Assembly: GCF_004340205.1 (NCBI RefSeq)
Contig: NZ_SLWB01000001.1
Coordinates: forward strand, 620,001 to 684,000
Direction: 5' to 3'
Origin: Acetobacteroides hydrogenigenes
Lineage (GTDB): Bacteria; Bacteroidota; Bacteroidia; Bacteroidales; ZOR0009
DNA: 64,000 nt
The notes beneath the pieces were generated by a model. The model saw only the letters and a program-made list of their open reading frames with translations, searched no databases and was not told where the DNA came from. Position 1 is the stretch's first letter; every line of letters begins with the position of its first letter. Positions 36,529 through 44,085 of this stretch are shown here, piece after piece. The translations under genes were made by a program, and so were the position numbers.

Positions 36529-38149
36529 GAATAGCTGGTTTTTCTTTTGTTGATGATCGTTTTTTGGTATGTAACCAAAATAGTGGAATTCCTCCCAGAA
36601 GCGTTATCACCCCTGCAATCAGGAAATCGTCGTCGATACCTTGAATGTATGCCTCCTTGTTCAGCTGCTGCACCACCAGCATCTTTGCTTGTGTCTGAGC
36701 AATGGTAGGCGAACTCCCCGCATGGGTTTGTATATGAGTTGCCGACTTTGCCATCACCGTTTTGTAGGCGGGCGATTGTGGATCGACGCTTTGTGCGTAC
36801 ATCTGCGAGTGGTAGGTTACACGGGTGGTAAGCATGGTTGCCAATATGGCGACACCAAAGCTACCGGCCAGCTGACGAAGCACATTCGAAATGCTCGATG
36901 CCTGCCCCATCTTCTCGCGCGAGATCTCCGAAAGAGATACAGCGCTAAGAGGGGTAAAAAGTATTCCTAAAGCAAAGCCTCGAATGTAAAGACTGAGCAT
37001 TATGTAGTGGTGCTCGGTTAAATACGACAGCTTCGAGTTCAAGAAGAACGAGGTAGCAAGCAGTATTATCCCCGTGGCAATAGGAATCTTTGGATTTAGC
37101 TTATCGCCCATCAAACCCGACAACGGCGACATTACCCCTTGAATTATCCCTACAGGAAGAAAAACTGCTCCCGATTGAATTGCAGTATACCCTAAAGAGT
37201 TTTGGAGATATAGAGGTAGCAAAAAGGTGCTCCCGAACATCCCCACACTAAAGATGAAGGTTACCAAATTGGCCAATCCGAAGTTATGGTTGGTCAGAAG
37301 CCGTAAATCGATAAGCGGATTCTCTACCGTTAGCTCTGCCGTGATAAATCCTACGAAAGCAATTGCCGATATGGCAAAGCAAACGAGAATATATGGAGCA
37401 TGCCAACCAGCAGAATTGGTTGCGGCATTTCCTTCGGTTAGAGCATAAAGCACCAGCGGAAGGAACGTACTCACCGTGATAAATCCCCAAAAATCGAAAC
37501 CCTTAATGCGAGGGTTCTTGTACTCCCTCTGGATTACAATTGTTGCAAGCAATCCGATGATACCAACAGGAACGTTCACGTCAAAAATCAGCGGCCAACT
37601 AAAGGTATCTACCAAATACCCTCCGATAAGGGGACCAAACGACACCGATGCGGCAGCCGATATTGCCCAAAAACCAAGGGCCACCCCACGCTGCTGTGGC
37701 GGAAACTCGCGTGTTACGATTGCCATACCTACAGGCTGAATTGCTCCAGCCCCAAATCCTTGAATAATTCGCGAAATTATGAGCATATTCTCGTTGCCCG
37801 ACATTCCGCAAAGGAGCGAACCGACGGTAAAAAGCATCAACCCCATAAAGTAGATGCGCTTATACCCAAACTTATCGGCCAGCCAGCCCGCTGTTGGCAG
37901 CATAACGGCCATGGCCAACATGTAGGCGGTAATCACCCACTCTATCTTGTCGAGTCCAACCCCAAACGAAGCCATAATCTTTGGCAACCCCACGTTTACG
38001 ATAGTTGCATCAAGAACAGCCATAAAGGTCCCGATCATCACGTTTCCTAGCAACCACCACTTGTACGATTCGTGCTTAGGGTGGAACGAGGAATCGCGCT
38101 TACGGATGAGCTTTCGAATCCTATGTGAAGGTGTTATCTTCCTTCGCAT
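36521..38149 (-). CDS. emrB: DHA2-family MFS drug efflux transporter (EmrB type)
   Basis: 542 residues with about 14 hydrophobic helices. The MFS motifs VLDATIVNVGLPKI (helix 1) and GWLADKFGYKRIY (loop 2-3 motif A) are clear, as is the helix-5 antiporter region GFWAISAAASVSFGPLIGGYL. It exports drugs or toxic organic compounds using the proton gradient, and works with the EmrA-like adaptor (2 bases upstream) and the TolC-like channel (overlapping downstream) to span both membranes. The specific substrates are unknown. Confidence 0.93.
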   Translation of the reverse strand: MRRKITPSHRIRKLIRKRDSSFHPKHESYKWWLLGNVMIGTFMAVLDATIVNVGLPKIMASFGVGLDKIEWVITAYMLAMAVMLPTAGWLADKFGYKRIYFMGLMLFTVGSLLCGMSGNENMLIISRIIQGFGAGAIQPVGMAIVTREFPPQQRGVALGFWAISAAASVSFGPLIGGYLVDTFSWPLIFDVNVPVGIIGLLATIVIQREYKNPRIKGFDFWGFITVSTFLPLVLYALTEGNAATNSAGWHAPYILVCFAISAIAFVGFITAELTVENPLIDLRLLTNHNFGLANLVTFIFSVGMFGSTFLLPLYLQNSLGYTAIQSGAVFLPVGIIQGVMSPLSGLMGDKLNPKIPIATGIILLATSFFLNSKLSYLTEHHYIMLSLYIRGFALGILFTPLSAVSLSEISREKMGQASSISNVLRQLAGSFGVAILATMLTTRVTYHSQMYAQSVDPQSPAYKTVMAKSATHIQTHAGSSPTIAQTQAKMLVVQQLNKEAYIQGIDDDFLIAGVITLLGGIPLFWLHTKKRSSTKEKPAIHE

Positions 38150-38151
38150 GG

Positions 38152-39156
38152 TTAGTCTTTAATGATTTTAACTACAGCCGACATTCCAGAGAGGATTCGA
38201 TACTTCGAAACAGGCTCTTCGCCCCTTGTACCATCAATCGAAACCTTGACCGAAACACGCTGCGTTACCTTGGTAAAGTTGCCCGAGGCATTATTTGCAG
38301 GAATTAGCGAAAACTGTCCGGCAGTGTTCGAACCAATTGCGTACACCTTTCCGGTAAATGTTACCCCCGGATAGGTATCGAGCGTAAAGTCGGCAGCCTG
38401 CCCAATGTGGACACCGGATAGCTTAGACTCTTCGATAAACAGCACAACCCATAGCTTACTGGTGTTGGTTATGGTGTATATCGATTGGCTGGGTTGGGCA
38501 ACATCGCCAGCAAGCAGCCAACGTTTTGCGATTACGCCATCCATCGGAGCGTAAAGTTTAGCGTTTCGAAGCTGCGAAACAATTACTCCAACCTGCGCGT
38601 TAGCGCTTCCGATGGCGGCATTGGCGCTGGCAATCTGCGAACGCGACACGCTTAGCTGCGTCTTTGCTGCCGCAAGCTGAGCAGTTGCTGCCTCATAGCT
38701 TTTCTTGATATGTCCAAACTGTTCCTTGGTTATAACATCCCCTGCTATCTGCTGCTTTGCACGGTCGTAGTCTTCCCTTGCACGTGCTAGGTTTACCTCC
38801 AGCACCTTAATATTTTCCTGATCGTATGCCAGCTTAGCCTCGGCTTGCACCTGATTGGCCTGTGCCTGGCTTATCATAGCCTCGGCTTGACCCTTCTGCG
38901 CCATTAAATCGGTGCTATCGAGCTCAGCCACCAGTTGTCCCTGCTTTACCGAATCCTGCTCGTCTACGTAAAGCTTGGCAATACGTCCGAGCGCCTTTGC
39001 GCTAACAGCAACATTATCGGAATCGACATGCGCATCGTCAGTTTTTATATAGCGCGAATACTCGGCATAGTAGTAGTATGCCCCGCCAATAGCCAATGCC
39101 ACAACGGCAGCAAGCGGAATAAATACCTTCTTACTCTTCTTTTTTGGGTTTCCCAT
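38152..39156 (-). CDS. emrA: HlyD-family membrane fusion protein (EmrA type)
   Basis: 334 residues: a short basic cytoplasmic start (GNPKKKSKK), one transmembrane helix (about 12-30), a lipoyl-like half (IKTDDAHVDSDNVAVS, the hallmark of the EmrA group), a long alpha-hairpin (about 85-190), the second lipoyl half LYAPMDGVIAKRWLLAGD, and a beta-barrel domain. It bridges the inner-membrane EmrB and the outer-membrane channel. It starts 54 bases after tetR. Confidence 0.93.
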   Translation of the reverse strand: MGNPKKKSKKVFIPLAAVVALAIGGAYYYYAEYSRYIKTDDAHVDSDNVAVSAKALGRIAKLYVDEQDSVKQGQLVAELDSTDLMAQKGQAEAMISQAQANQVQAEAKLAYDQENIKVLEVNLARAREDYDRAKQQIAGDVITKEQFGHIKKSYEAATAQLAAAKTQLSVSRSQIASANAAIGSANAQVGVIVSQLRNAKLYAPMDGVIAKRWLLAGDVAQPSQSIYTITNTSKLWVVLFIEESKLSGVHIGQAADFTLDTYPGVTFTGKVYAIGSNTAGQFSLIPANNASGNFTKVTQRVSVKVSIDGTRGEEPVSKYRILSGMSAVVKIIKD

Positions 39157-39210
39157 GGTTGATTACAATATGTTATATGGCTCCAATTATTTCTCTTTAC
39201 GATTCGAATA

Positions 39211-39828
39211 CTAAATGCTAATTCCCTTGATAAAGATCTCTGTGAAATCGCGTACCCGCTTCACCAGATCGTTATACTCCTCATCGTTTAGGTAAAACAC
39301 ATCCTTTCGTCCTATTGTCATCTTTCGAAGCCCCTTTAGAAGATCGAGAAATAGGTGCGCCATCTCGAAAGAGTTTTCGACGTTGAACGTTCCTTGCTCG
39401 TTTCCCTTTGTCAGGGTCTTCTCTATTATTACCAGCTCCTTCTGGCGCAGCTCCACCATCTGCTCCTGCGCATACCTATTCTCCATAATGTCCGAATGCT
39501 TCACCCGGCTTAGGTTGAGCAGTTTTCTGAAAAATTCGATGTTGATGTTCACGTAAGCACGAAGCATATCCGAAGCATCGATTAGCGTCTCACACTCCTG
39601 CTCAACGCTTTCGATAAACTCCGAGTGCTCCTTCTCGATCACCGCACCAAAAAGTTTTCCCTTATCGGCAAAGTAGTAGTAGATCGACGCCTTTGACATG
39701 TGCAGGTCGGCCGCAATTTCGGATACCGACGTCTTTTCGAAGCCGTACATTCCGAAACGACGCTGTGCTGCAACGAGTATCTCGTTTATCTTATCCGTAT
39801 TTCCCCCGCAATGGGTAATTAGTACCAT
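39211..39828 (-). CDS. TetR/AcrR-family transcriptional regulator
   Basis: 205 residues. The N-terminal helix-turn-helix (about 13-60) has the TetR pattern RRFGMYGFEKTSVSEIAADLHMSKASIYYYFADKGKLF. In parts: GFEKTSVSEIAADLHMSK, then ASIYYYFADKGKL. The C-terminal ligand-binding domain is divergent, as usual. As first gene of the efflux operon it most likely represses its own operon and is released by a pump substrate. A palindromic operator overlapping the promoter lies 22 bases upstream. Confidence 0.92.
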   Translation of the reverse strand: MVLITHCGGNTDKINEILVAAQRRFGMYGFEKTSVSEIAADLHMSKASIYYYFADKGKLFGAVIEKEHSEFIESVEQECETLIDASDMLRAYVNINIEFFRKLLNLSRVKHSDIMENRYAQEQMVELRQKELVIIEKTLTKGNEQGTFNVENSFEMAHLFLDLLKGLRKMTIGRKDVFYLNDEEYNDLVKRVRDFTEIFIKGISI

Positions 39829-39849
39829 AGCTGTTCCGTTTTCTTACTA

Positions 39850-39902
39850 TTTGACCTTTTTAGTCAACGGGTCAAAATTATAATGATTTTCGCCGACACC
39901 AA
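39850..39902 (-). promoter_or_regulatory. Promoter and likely TetR operator of the efflux operon
   Basis: On the minus strand: TTG (39902-39900), 19 bases, then TAATTTTG (39880-39873), a full Bacteroidota promoter. Overlapping and just downstream is a set of half-sites, TTTGACC, then GTTGACT, AAAA, AGGTCAAA (39877-39850); the pair TTGACT and AGGTCAA forms a near-palindrome. A repressor bound here would cover the start of transcription. Confidence 0.7.
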
Positions 39903-40202
39903 AGGGCTTTCGCCTAAATTAACGCATCCCTACTCCACTTAAAAAGTGCATATGCAAAGGGCTTCGCTTTTAAAAATCTAACAACAAAATTCAGTTGGAT
40001 CGTGTATGGCGTTTGTAATTTTAGCCTTAGAATTTTATTCTCTTTCTATTATTTTTGGCTGGCCCAAAAGAGTAGAAATACCATTCCACAGGGCTTCGGT
40101 ATTCAAAAATTTGTTATATCCCCCCCTCTTCTACCCCAAGATGCACCTTCGCCCATCATAAATTTCTACCTTGCAGCTTACAAATCACCAATACCCCCTC
40201 TT

Positions 40203-40838
40203 ATGAACAACGAGCTGCTCGCCTTTGGCCTCTTGGCCTTCACCTCATTCTTCACCCTCATCAACCCGTTGGGTACAATGACCATCTTTATGACCATGAC
40301 CTCGACCCTAGACGATGCCGAGCGTACCCGAACCGCCAAGAAGGCCACCATTGCGGCGCTTATCACCATTCTGGCATTTGCCTTTTCGGGACAGCTGCTC
40401 TTCAAGTTTTTCGGCATTTCGGTAAACAGCTTCCGTATCGTAGGTGGCGTAATCTTCTTCATTATGGGCCTCGACATGCTTAAGGCAAGGCTGGTGCACA
40501 CCAAGGTAAAGAAGTCGGAGGTAAAGGCATACGTCAACGACATCTCCATCACCCCGCTGGCCATTCCGATGATCTGCGGCCCGGGGGCCATCACCAACGC
40601 CATCGTGCTAATGGAGGACGCCAACACCATACCCCATAAGATCATTCTTATTGCCGCCCTTACGGTGGTAATGCTGCTCACCTACATCATCCTGTACAGC
40701 TCGTCGCGCATCCTTAAGGTGCTGGGCGAAACCGGCAACAACGTGATGATGCGCCTGATGGGCCTTATCGTGATGGTGATCGCGGTGGAGTTCTTCTTCA
40801 GCGGGCTTAAGCCCATCGTGGCCGAGATGATTAAATAG
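40203..40838 (+). CDS. MarC-family integral membrane protein
   Basis: 211 residues from the ATG at 40203. A longer frame from 40002 is not conserved-looking and was not used. Six hydrophobic helices are visible, with the family features FFTLINPLGTMTIFM near the N-terminus, FGISVNSFRIVGGVIFF and ITPLAIPMICGPGAIT. MarC proteins are inner-membrane proteins of unclear function; the old link to multiple antibiotic resistance has not held up. The stop codon is part of the first unit of a heptamer-repeat hairpin. Confidence 0.9.
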   Translation: MNNELLAFGLLAFTSFFTLINPLGTMTIFMTMTSTLDDAERTRTAKKATIAALITILAFAFSGQLLFKFFGISVNSFRIVGGVIFFIMGLDMLKARLVHTKVKKSEVKAYVNDISITPLAIPMICGPGAITNAIVLMEDANTIPHKIILIAALTVVMLLTYIILYSSSRILKVLGETGNNVMMRLMGLIVMVIAVEFFFSGLKPIVAEMIK

Positions 40839-40898
40839 GGAATAGGGAATAGGGAATAGTAAGTAGGACACTCCCTACTCCCTACTCCCTACTCCCCA
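40834..40898 (+). repeat. Heptamer-repeat hairpin at the marC stop
   Basis: Left arm: AATAGGG three times, then AATAGTA and AGTAGGA. Right arm: CTCCCTA three times, then CTCCCCA. The two arms are near-complementary and form a long hairpin with a very short loop (about 40868-40870). The left arm begins on the stop codon of the MarC gene. Confidence 0.92.
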
Positions 40899-40956
40899 TA
40901 TGATATTTTATCAAAAAAATAAGATTTCCCTTTTAACATTCTCAGCAATGTTTTCG

Positions 40957-40964
40957 TACTTTTG
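40957..40964 (+). promoter_or_regulatory. -7 promoter box for the acidic-protein gene
   Basis: TACTTTTG fits TAnnTTTG, 31 bases upstream of the ATG at 40996. No -33 TTG is seen at correct spacing. Confidence 0.5.
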
Positions 40965-40995
40965 ATCGATATTAAAAGCTACAAAAAACGACGAC

Positions 40996-41487
40996 ATGCA
41001 GGAACAAGATGTGGATTCTATCGGACAAGAAGCCATTAACGAAGAGGGAAAAACAACCGTTGACGAGGCTATTGCTCTAATTGTAAACTCTAACCCCGAG
41101 CTAAAAGCATACTGGGATAACACCATCGACGAGGAGTACGAAGGTTCGTACGAGGAAAACCGTCAAGACCTAATCGATATCATAACCGTTGTTGACTATA
41201 TCATAGAGAAGTTCCGTAGCGACGACACCTCCGATCTTTCGGCAATTTTTGCCAACATCGAGGAGGCGTTCCAAAACCCCAGCACCGATGCCAAGGAGCT
41301 TATCGTTACCGGAATCCTCGAAGGGTTGCAGAACGGCTGCGACATGGAGCAGCTCGACTTCCGCAACGGATTCGACAAGTGGCTCGGCGCAAAGAGCAAG
41401 CGCGCCTGGGACGGCCTTATCTACCTCCACGATAGCAACGACCCCTACGAGGTAAAAGCCGAACGCATTAAAACATTCATCGACTAA
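40996..41487 (+). CDS. Acidic cytoplasmic protein of unknown function
   Basis: 163 residues, strongly acidic (many Asp/Glu, especially in the first 75), mostly helical by pattern, with no signal peptide or membrane helix. The C-terminal half (LIVTGILEGLQNGCDMEQ, then WLGAKSKRAWDGLIYL) resembles small DUF7674-like proteins, where a similar FLEGLQN and LGPKSKKAWD pattern occurs, but this match is from memory. It stands alone between a promoter box and a terminator. Some relatives have been considered immunity-like or anti-factor proteins; no such role can be claimed here. Confidence 0.6.
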   Translation: MQEQDVDSIGQEAINEEGKTTVDEAIALIVNSNPELKAYWDNTIDEEYEGSYEENRQDLIDIITVVDYIIEKFRSDDTSDLSAIFANIEEAFQNPSTDAKELIVTGILEGLQNGCDMEQLDFRNGFDKWLGAKSKRAWDGLIYLHDSNDPYEVKAERIKTFID

Positions 41488-41494
41488 TATAGAT

Positions 41495-41515
41495 AAAGGG
41501 CCCGCAAGGCCCTTT
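41495..41515 (+). terminator. Terminator after the acidic-protein gene
   Basis: AAAGGGCC, the loop CGCAA, GGCCCTTT, then TCCTTTTT. Confidence 0.8.
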
Positions 41516-41585
41516 TCCTTTTTGGCCCTATGCTGAATGGTGCGAGTCGTCTAGCATCATTCGATACCTATTGAAGGCAAGATTC

Positions 41586-41825
41586 AACCACCACGTGGTT
41601 ACCTCCTACCCTTCTTAATTTCCCCGAATTACACTCGGGGCTAATCGTACTGAAGCCCTTAAGGGCTTCAAATAGCAGTAAAAAGTAGTACAGCTTGCTT
41701 TTATCCACGAATAGTAGGGTAACTACAAGCTGACGAAGAGCAATCCTGAAAGGATTGAACCTGAATAGCCCCACATGCAATGCGGGGAAGGCATGTGCAA
41801 TGTAGCGACAACCGCGAAGCGGTTG
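41586..41825. repeat. Mosaic of short hairpins
   Basis: Six separate stem-loops follow each other without a gene: AACCA/TGGTT (41586-41600); CCCCGA...TCGGGG (41622-41640); a perfect 20-bp palindrome TGAAGCCCTTAAGGGCTTCA (41651-41670); CAATCCT-GAA-AGGATTG (41741-41757); CCCC-A-CAT...ATG-C-GGGG (41769-41787); CAACCGC-GAA-GCGGTTG (41809-41825). Two share the GAA loop. Such modular palindrome clusters recur in Bacteroidota intergenic DNA; their function is not known to me. Confidence 0.85.
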
Positions 41826-41940
41826 AATGGCGAAGTAAAAAAGGTTACCCACACCAAATAGCAGAAAACCTCCAACTATCAGCACTCACCCCTACTCGCT
41901 TTTATCCCAGTTCAGCACACCTTTCGCGAAGTATTTTATA

Positions 41941-42234
41941 GCTTTTGCAAAGTAAAATATGGATTATACAGGCATAATATCCGATCTACCTATCGGAATA
42001 CAGTTTCTACCTGCCTACTACTAATTTCTACATACCGATAAAGCACTTTTACCAGTCGGAAAGATGTTTTTGCAAATCAGAAAACCATTTCTGCAGATCG
42101 GAAAATGATTTCTGCAAAGCAGAATCTAATTTATGCAAAGCGATAAATAATTTAATCGTATCGGAAAGCAACTTTTACCCATCGATATTCAACTTCTGCA
42201 AAGCATTTAGCCACTTCTACCAACCAATCTCCTT
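41941..42234. repeat. 21-bp degenerate tandem array, about 14 units
   Basis: From 41941 the sequence repeats every 21 bp to 42234. The clearest units are 42067-42087, 42088-42108, 42109-42129, 42130-42150 and 42193-42213. The consensus is TTTCTGCAAATCGGAAAATGA (split here as TTTCTGCAAA and TCGGAAAATGA), with flanking units reading TTTCTACCNATCGGAAA. There are no insertions or deletions. It ends about 100 bp upstream of the XRE regulator gene. Confidence 0.82.
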
Positions 42235-42331
42235 TTCGGGATAGCAGGCTACGGTTTTACCGTAGCAATAGCCGACTTTTAGCCTACTATTTGTAACTTT
42301 AGGGCAAAGCTTAACCCCAAAAACAAAGGCT

Positions 42332-42688
42332 ATGCTAACGTTTAACATCAACCGTCTTCTAAAGATCCGTGGCGTAGAGAAGCCCTACGCCTACATGGTG
42401 GCGTCAGGCTTCTCCTCCGATTTTTCGGCGCGCATCATCAAGAACAAAACCCGCCGAATGGACCTCAACATGGTGGAGCGCCTGTGCGAGCTGTTCCGCT
42501 GCACCCCCAACGACCTTATTGAGTGGGAGCCATCGCCCGAACAGGCTGCGGTGGAGAATCATCCGCTTAAGCCGCTCGAAAGGGCCAAAAAGGTGGAGGG
42601 CCTCACCCAGCTGCTAAACTCCGTTCCCCTGGATAAGCTCGAGGAGATCGAGAGCCTAATCAAGGAGCGGTACAACACCGCGAGGTAA
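42332..42688 (+). CDS. Cro/C1-type (HTH_26) DNA-binding protein
   Basis: 118 residues. The N-terminal 70 residues form a Cro/C1 helix-turn-helix with LLKIRGVEKPYAYMVASGFS, then RIIKNKTRRMDLNMVERLCE and LFRCTPNDLIEW, the family ending. The tail (about 85-118) is a predicted helix with leucines (VPLDKLEEIESLIKERY) that may dimerise. It is probably a small chromosomal regulator. Its target is unknown. It sits directly downstream of the 21-bp array, which could be its binding region, though this is only positional. Confidence 0.85.
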   Translation: MLTFNINRLLKIRGVEKPYAYMVASGFSSDFSARIIKNKTRRMDLNMVERLCELFRCTPNDLIEWEPSPEQAAVENHPLKPLERAKKVEGLTQLLNSVPLDKLEEIESLIKERYNTAR

Positions 42689-42803
42689 GCACAGCGTGGT
42701 CATCGTACGGATAGGGTATTGCCTATGCCCGTCATAGCTAAGCGACGAATAGTAATATTCTCGAACGAAAAGGATTAGCTGCCAGCATCAACGCATAATT
42801 GAA

Positions 42804-42911
42804 GCACGCAATCCCCTCTTGGGAGGGGGGCAGGGGATGGTTTGTTCGCTTAAATCATCATTTTTCACTCCAATTAGCAATCTTAACCCTCCAACGGAGG
42901 GGATTACGTGC
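42804..42911. repeat. Inverted-repeat-bounded 108-bp element
   Basis: GCACGCAATCCCCTC (42804-42818) and its one-mismatch reverse complement GAGGGGATTACGTGC (42897-42911) bound a GC-skewed insert. There is no open frame of protein character. It has the look of a small non-autonomous repeat element. Confidence 0.7.
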
Positions 42912-42997
42912 TGCTATTGGGCGTTTATCCTTTAGCCTTCAGCCTAACGGCTATGCAGCATATGCTACGCAAATGCCATCAAAAAAAAACGCTGCGA

Positions 42998-43018
42998 ACC
43001 TCTGTGTTCTCAGCGCCT
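42998..43018. repeat. CCTCTGTG-type dispersed repeat fragment
   Basis: ACCTCTGTG-TTCTCAGCGCCT, which recurs in longer form at 57895-57932 (shared TCTCAGCGCCT). It lies just beyond the end of the PorP gene. Confidence 0.6.
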
Positions 43019-43052
43019 ATATCGTTTCTGTCTAAAATTTTGTACCTGATTT

Positions 43053-44063
43053 CTATCGTCGCCTCATCCAACGGTAGCGGCTGCGGCTGTCGCCAATGGA
43101 GTAGCCCACCATAAACTCGTGCGAGCCAAACTTCGAGAAGGTGGACACATCGCCAAATCCGAAGTTAAAGGCGTAGCCAAACTTAAATTCCTGATACTTG
43201 GCCCCTACAAGAACCAGAACGGCTCCGGCAGTTCGATACGACAGCCCCGCCCAGTAGTCCTGGCGGTAGTAGCCCTTTAGGTTGAGGTCGGCGTTAAACT
43301 GTCCGCGCTCGGTAAGGGTTATCATGGTCGATGGCTCGAAGTCTACGTAGTAGTTCACCTTCATCTTGTAGCCGCCCATTAGGTAGTAGTGGCGGAGCAC
43401 CTCGGGCTTCGAGGCCTTGTCGTCTACGGCAAAGCGAACGGCAGACTGCAGCAGGTTATTCACCGTTACCCCGGCAAAGAACCCCTTGTTGGTATAGTAT
43501 GCGCCAAAGTTGGCCTCGGGCGACATCTGCGACACCCGCTTGCCCGGCATCAGTAGCGGATCGTTGTCGGGGTTGGGCAGATCTTCGTTGGTAACGTTGG
43601 CCCTAAACTGGAAAACGCTTATCGAAAGCCCCAGCGACAGCCTGTCGTCGCGCTGCAGCGGGGTGTGGTAGGCGTAGGTGGCCTGAAAGCCGTTACGCGA
43701 TACGTCGCCGTTCCAGTCGCTGTAGATCATGGCGCCAATACCCGTAGCTGCCGAACGGTTGCTGCGCATACGGCTGCTCCATCCGCGGCTTCGGTTAAAG
43801 ATGTTGAGCACGCTACCCAACCGGCTCGTCTGGAAAGAGGCAATGTAGGTTTTGGGCGCCTTAGAGTAGCCCGCCCACTGGTTGCTGGCCGTAAGCGTAA
43901 AGTTGGTGAAGCCCTCCGATCCGGCAAAGCCCGGATTTATGAGGTATGGATTGAACATATACTGCCCAATTAACGGCTCCTGCTGCGCCCTTGTTGCCAA
44001 TGGGGCAAGAGCCAGAAGAAGTCCGGTAAGAGCCGATAGCGTATATGTCCGTTTTGTCATCAT
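43053..44063 (-). CDS. PorP/SprF-family type IX secretion outer membrane protein
   Basis: 336 residues: signal peptide (about 1-26, ending ATRAQQ), then a beta-barrel protein of the PorP/SprF family. EPLIGQYMFNPYLINPGFAGSEG is the family's N-terminal hallmark (quoted in parts: QYMFNPYLINPGFAG). Such proteins lie next to genes for type B-sorted proteins and help to export or anchor that partner. Here the partner is directly upstream (22 bases). It is the last of three co-directional genes. Confidence 0.92.
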   Translation of the reverse strand: MMTKRTYTLSALTGLLLALAPLATRAQQEPLIGQYMFNPYLINPGFAGSEGFTNFTLTASNQWAGYSKAPKTYIASFQTSRLGSVLNIFNRSRGWSSRMRSNRSAATGIGAMIYSDWNGDVSRNGFQATYAYHTPLQRDDRLSLGLSISVFQFRANVTNEDLPNPDNDPLLMPGKRVSQMSPEANFGAYYTNKGFFAGVTVNNLLQSAVRFAVDDKASKPEVLRHYYLMGGYKMKVNYYVDFEPSTMITLTERGQFNADLNLKGYYRQDYWAGLSYRTAGAVLVLVGAKYQEFKFGYAFNFGFGDVSTFSKFGSHEFMVGYSIGDSRSRYRWMRRR

Positions 44064-44085
44064 TGTTAACCTAGGCTGTTTATAC

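Noticed and set aside
40002-40202. The upstream extension of the MarC frame as coding
   Set aside because: The 67 residues are not membrane-protein-like and the ATG at 40203 gives the conserved N-terminus.
42799-43035. 78-residue frame beginning with a PSWEGGRGW stretch
   Set aside because: It is a translation of the dispersed AATCCCCTC element and its flank, not a gene.
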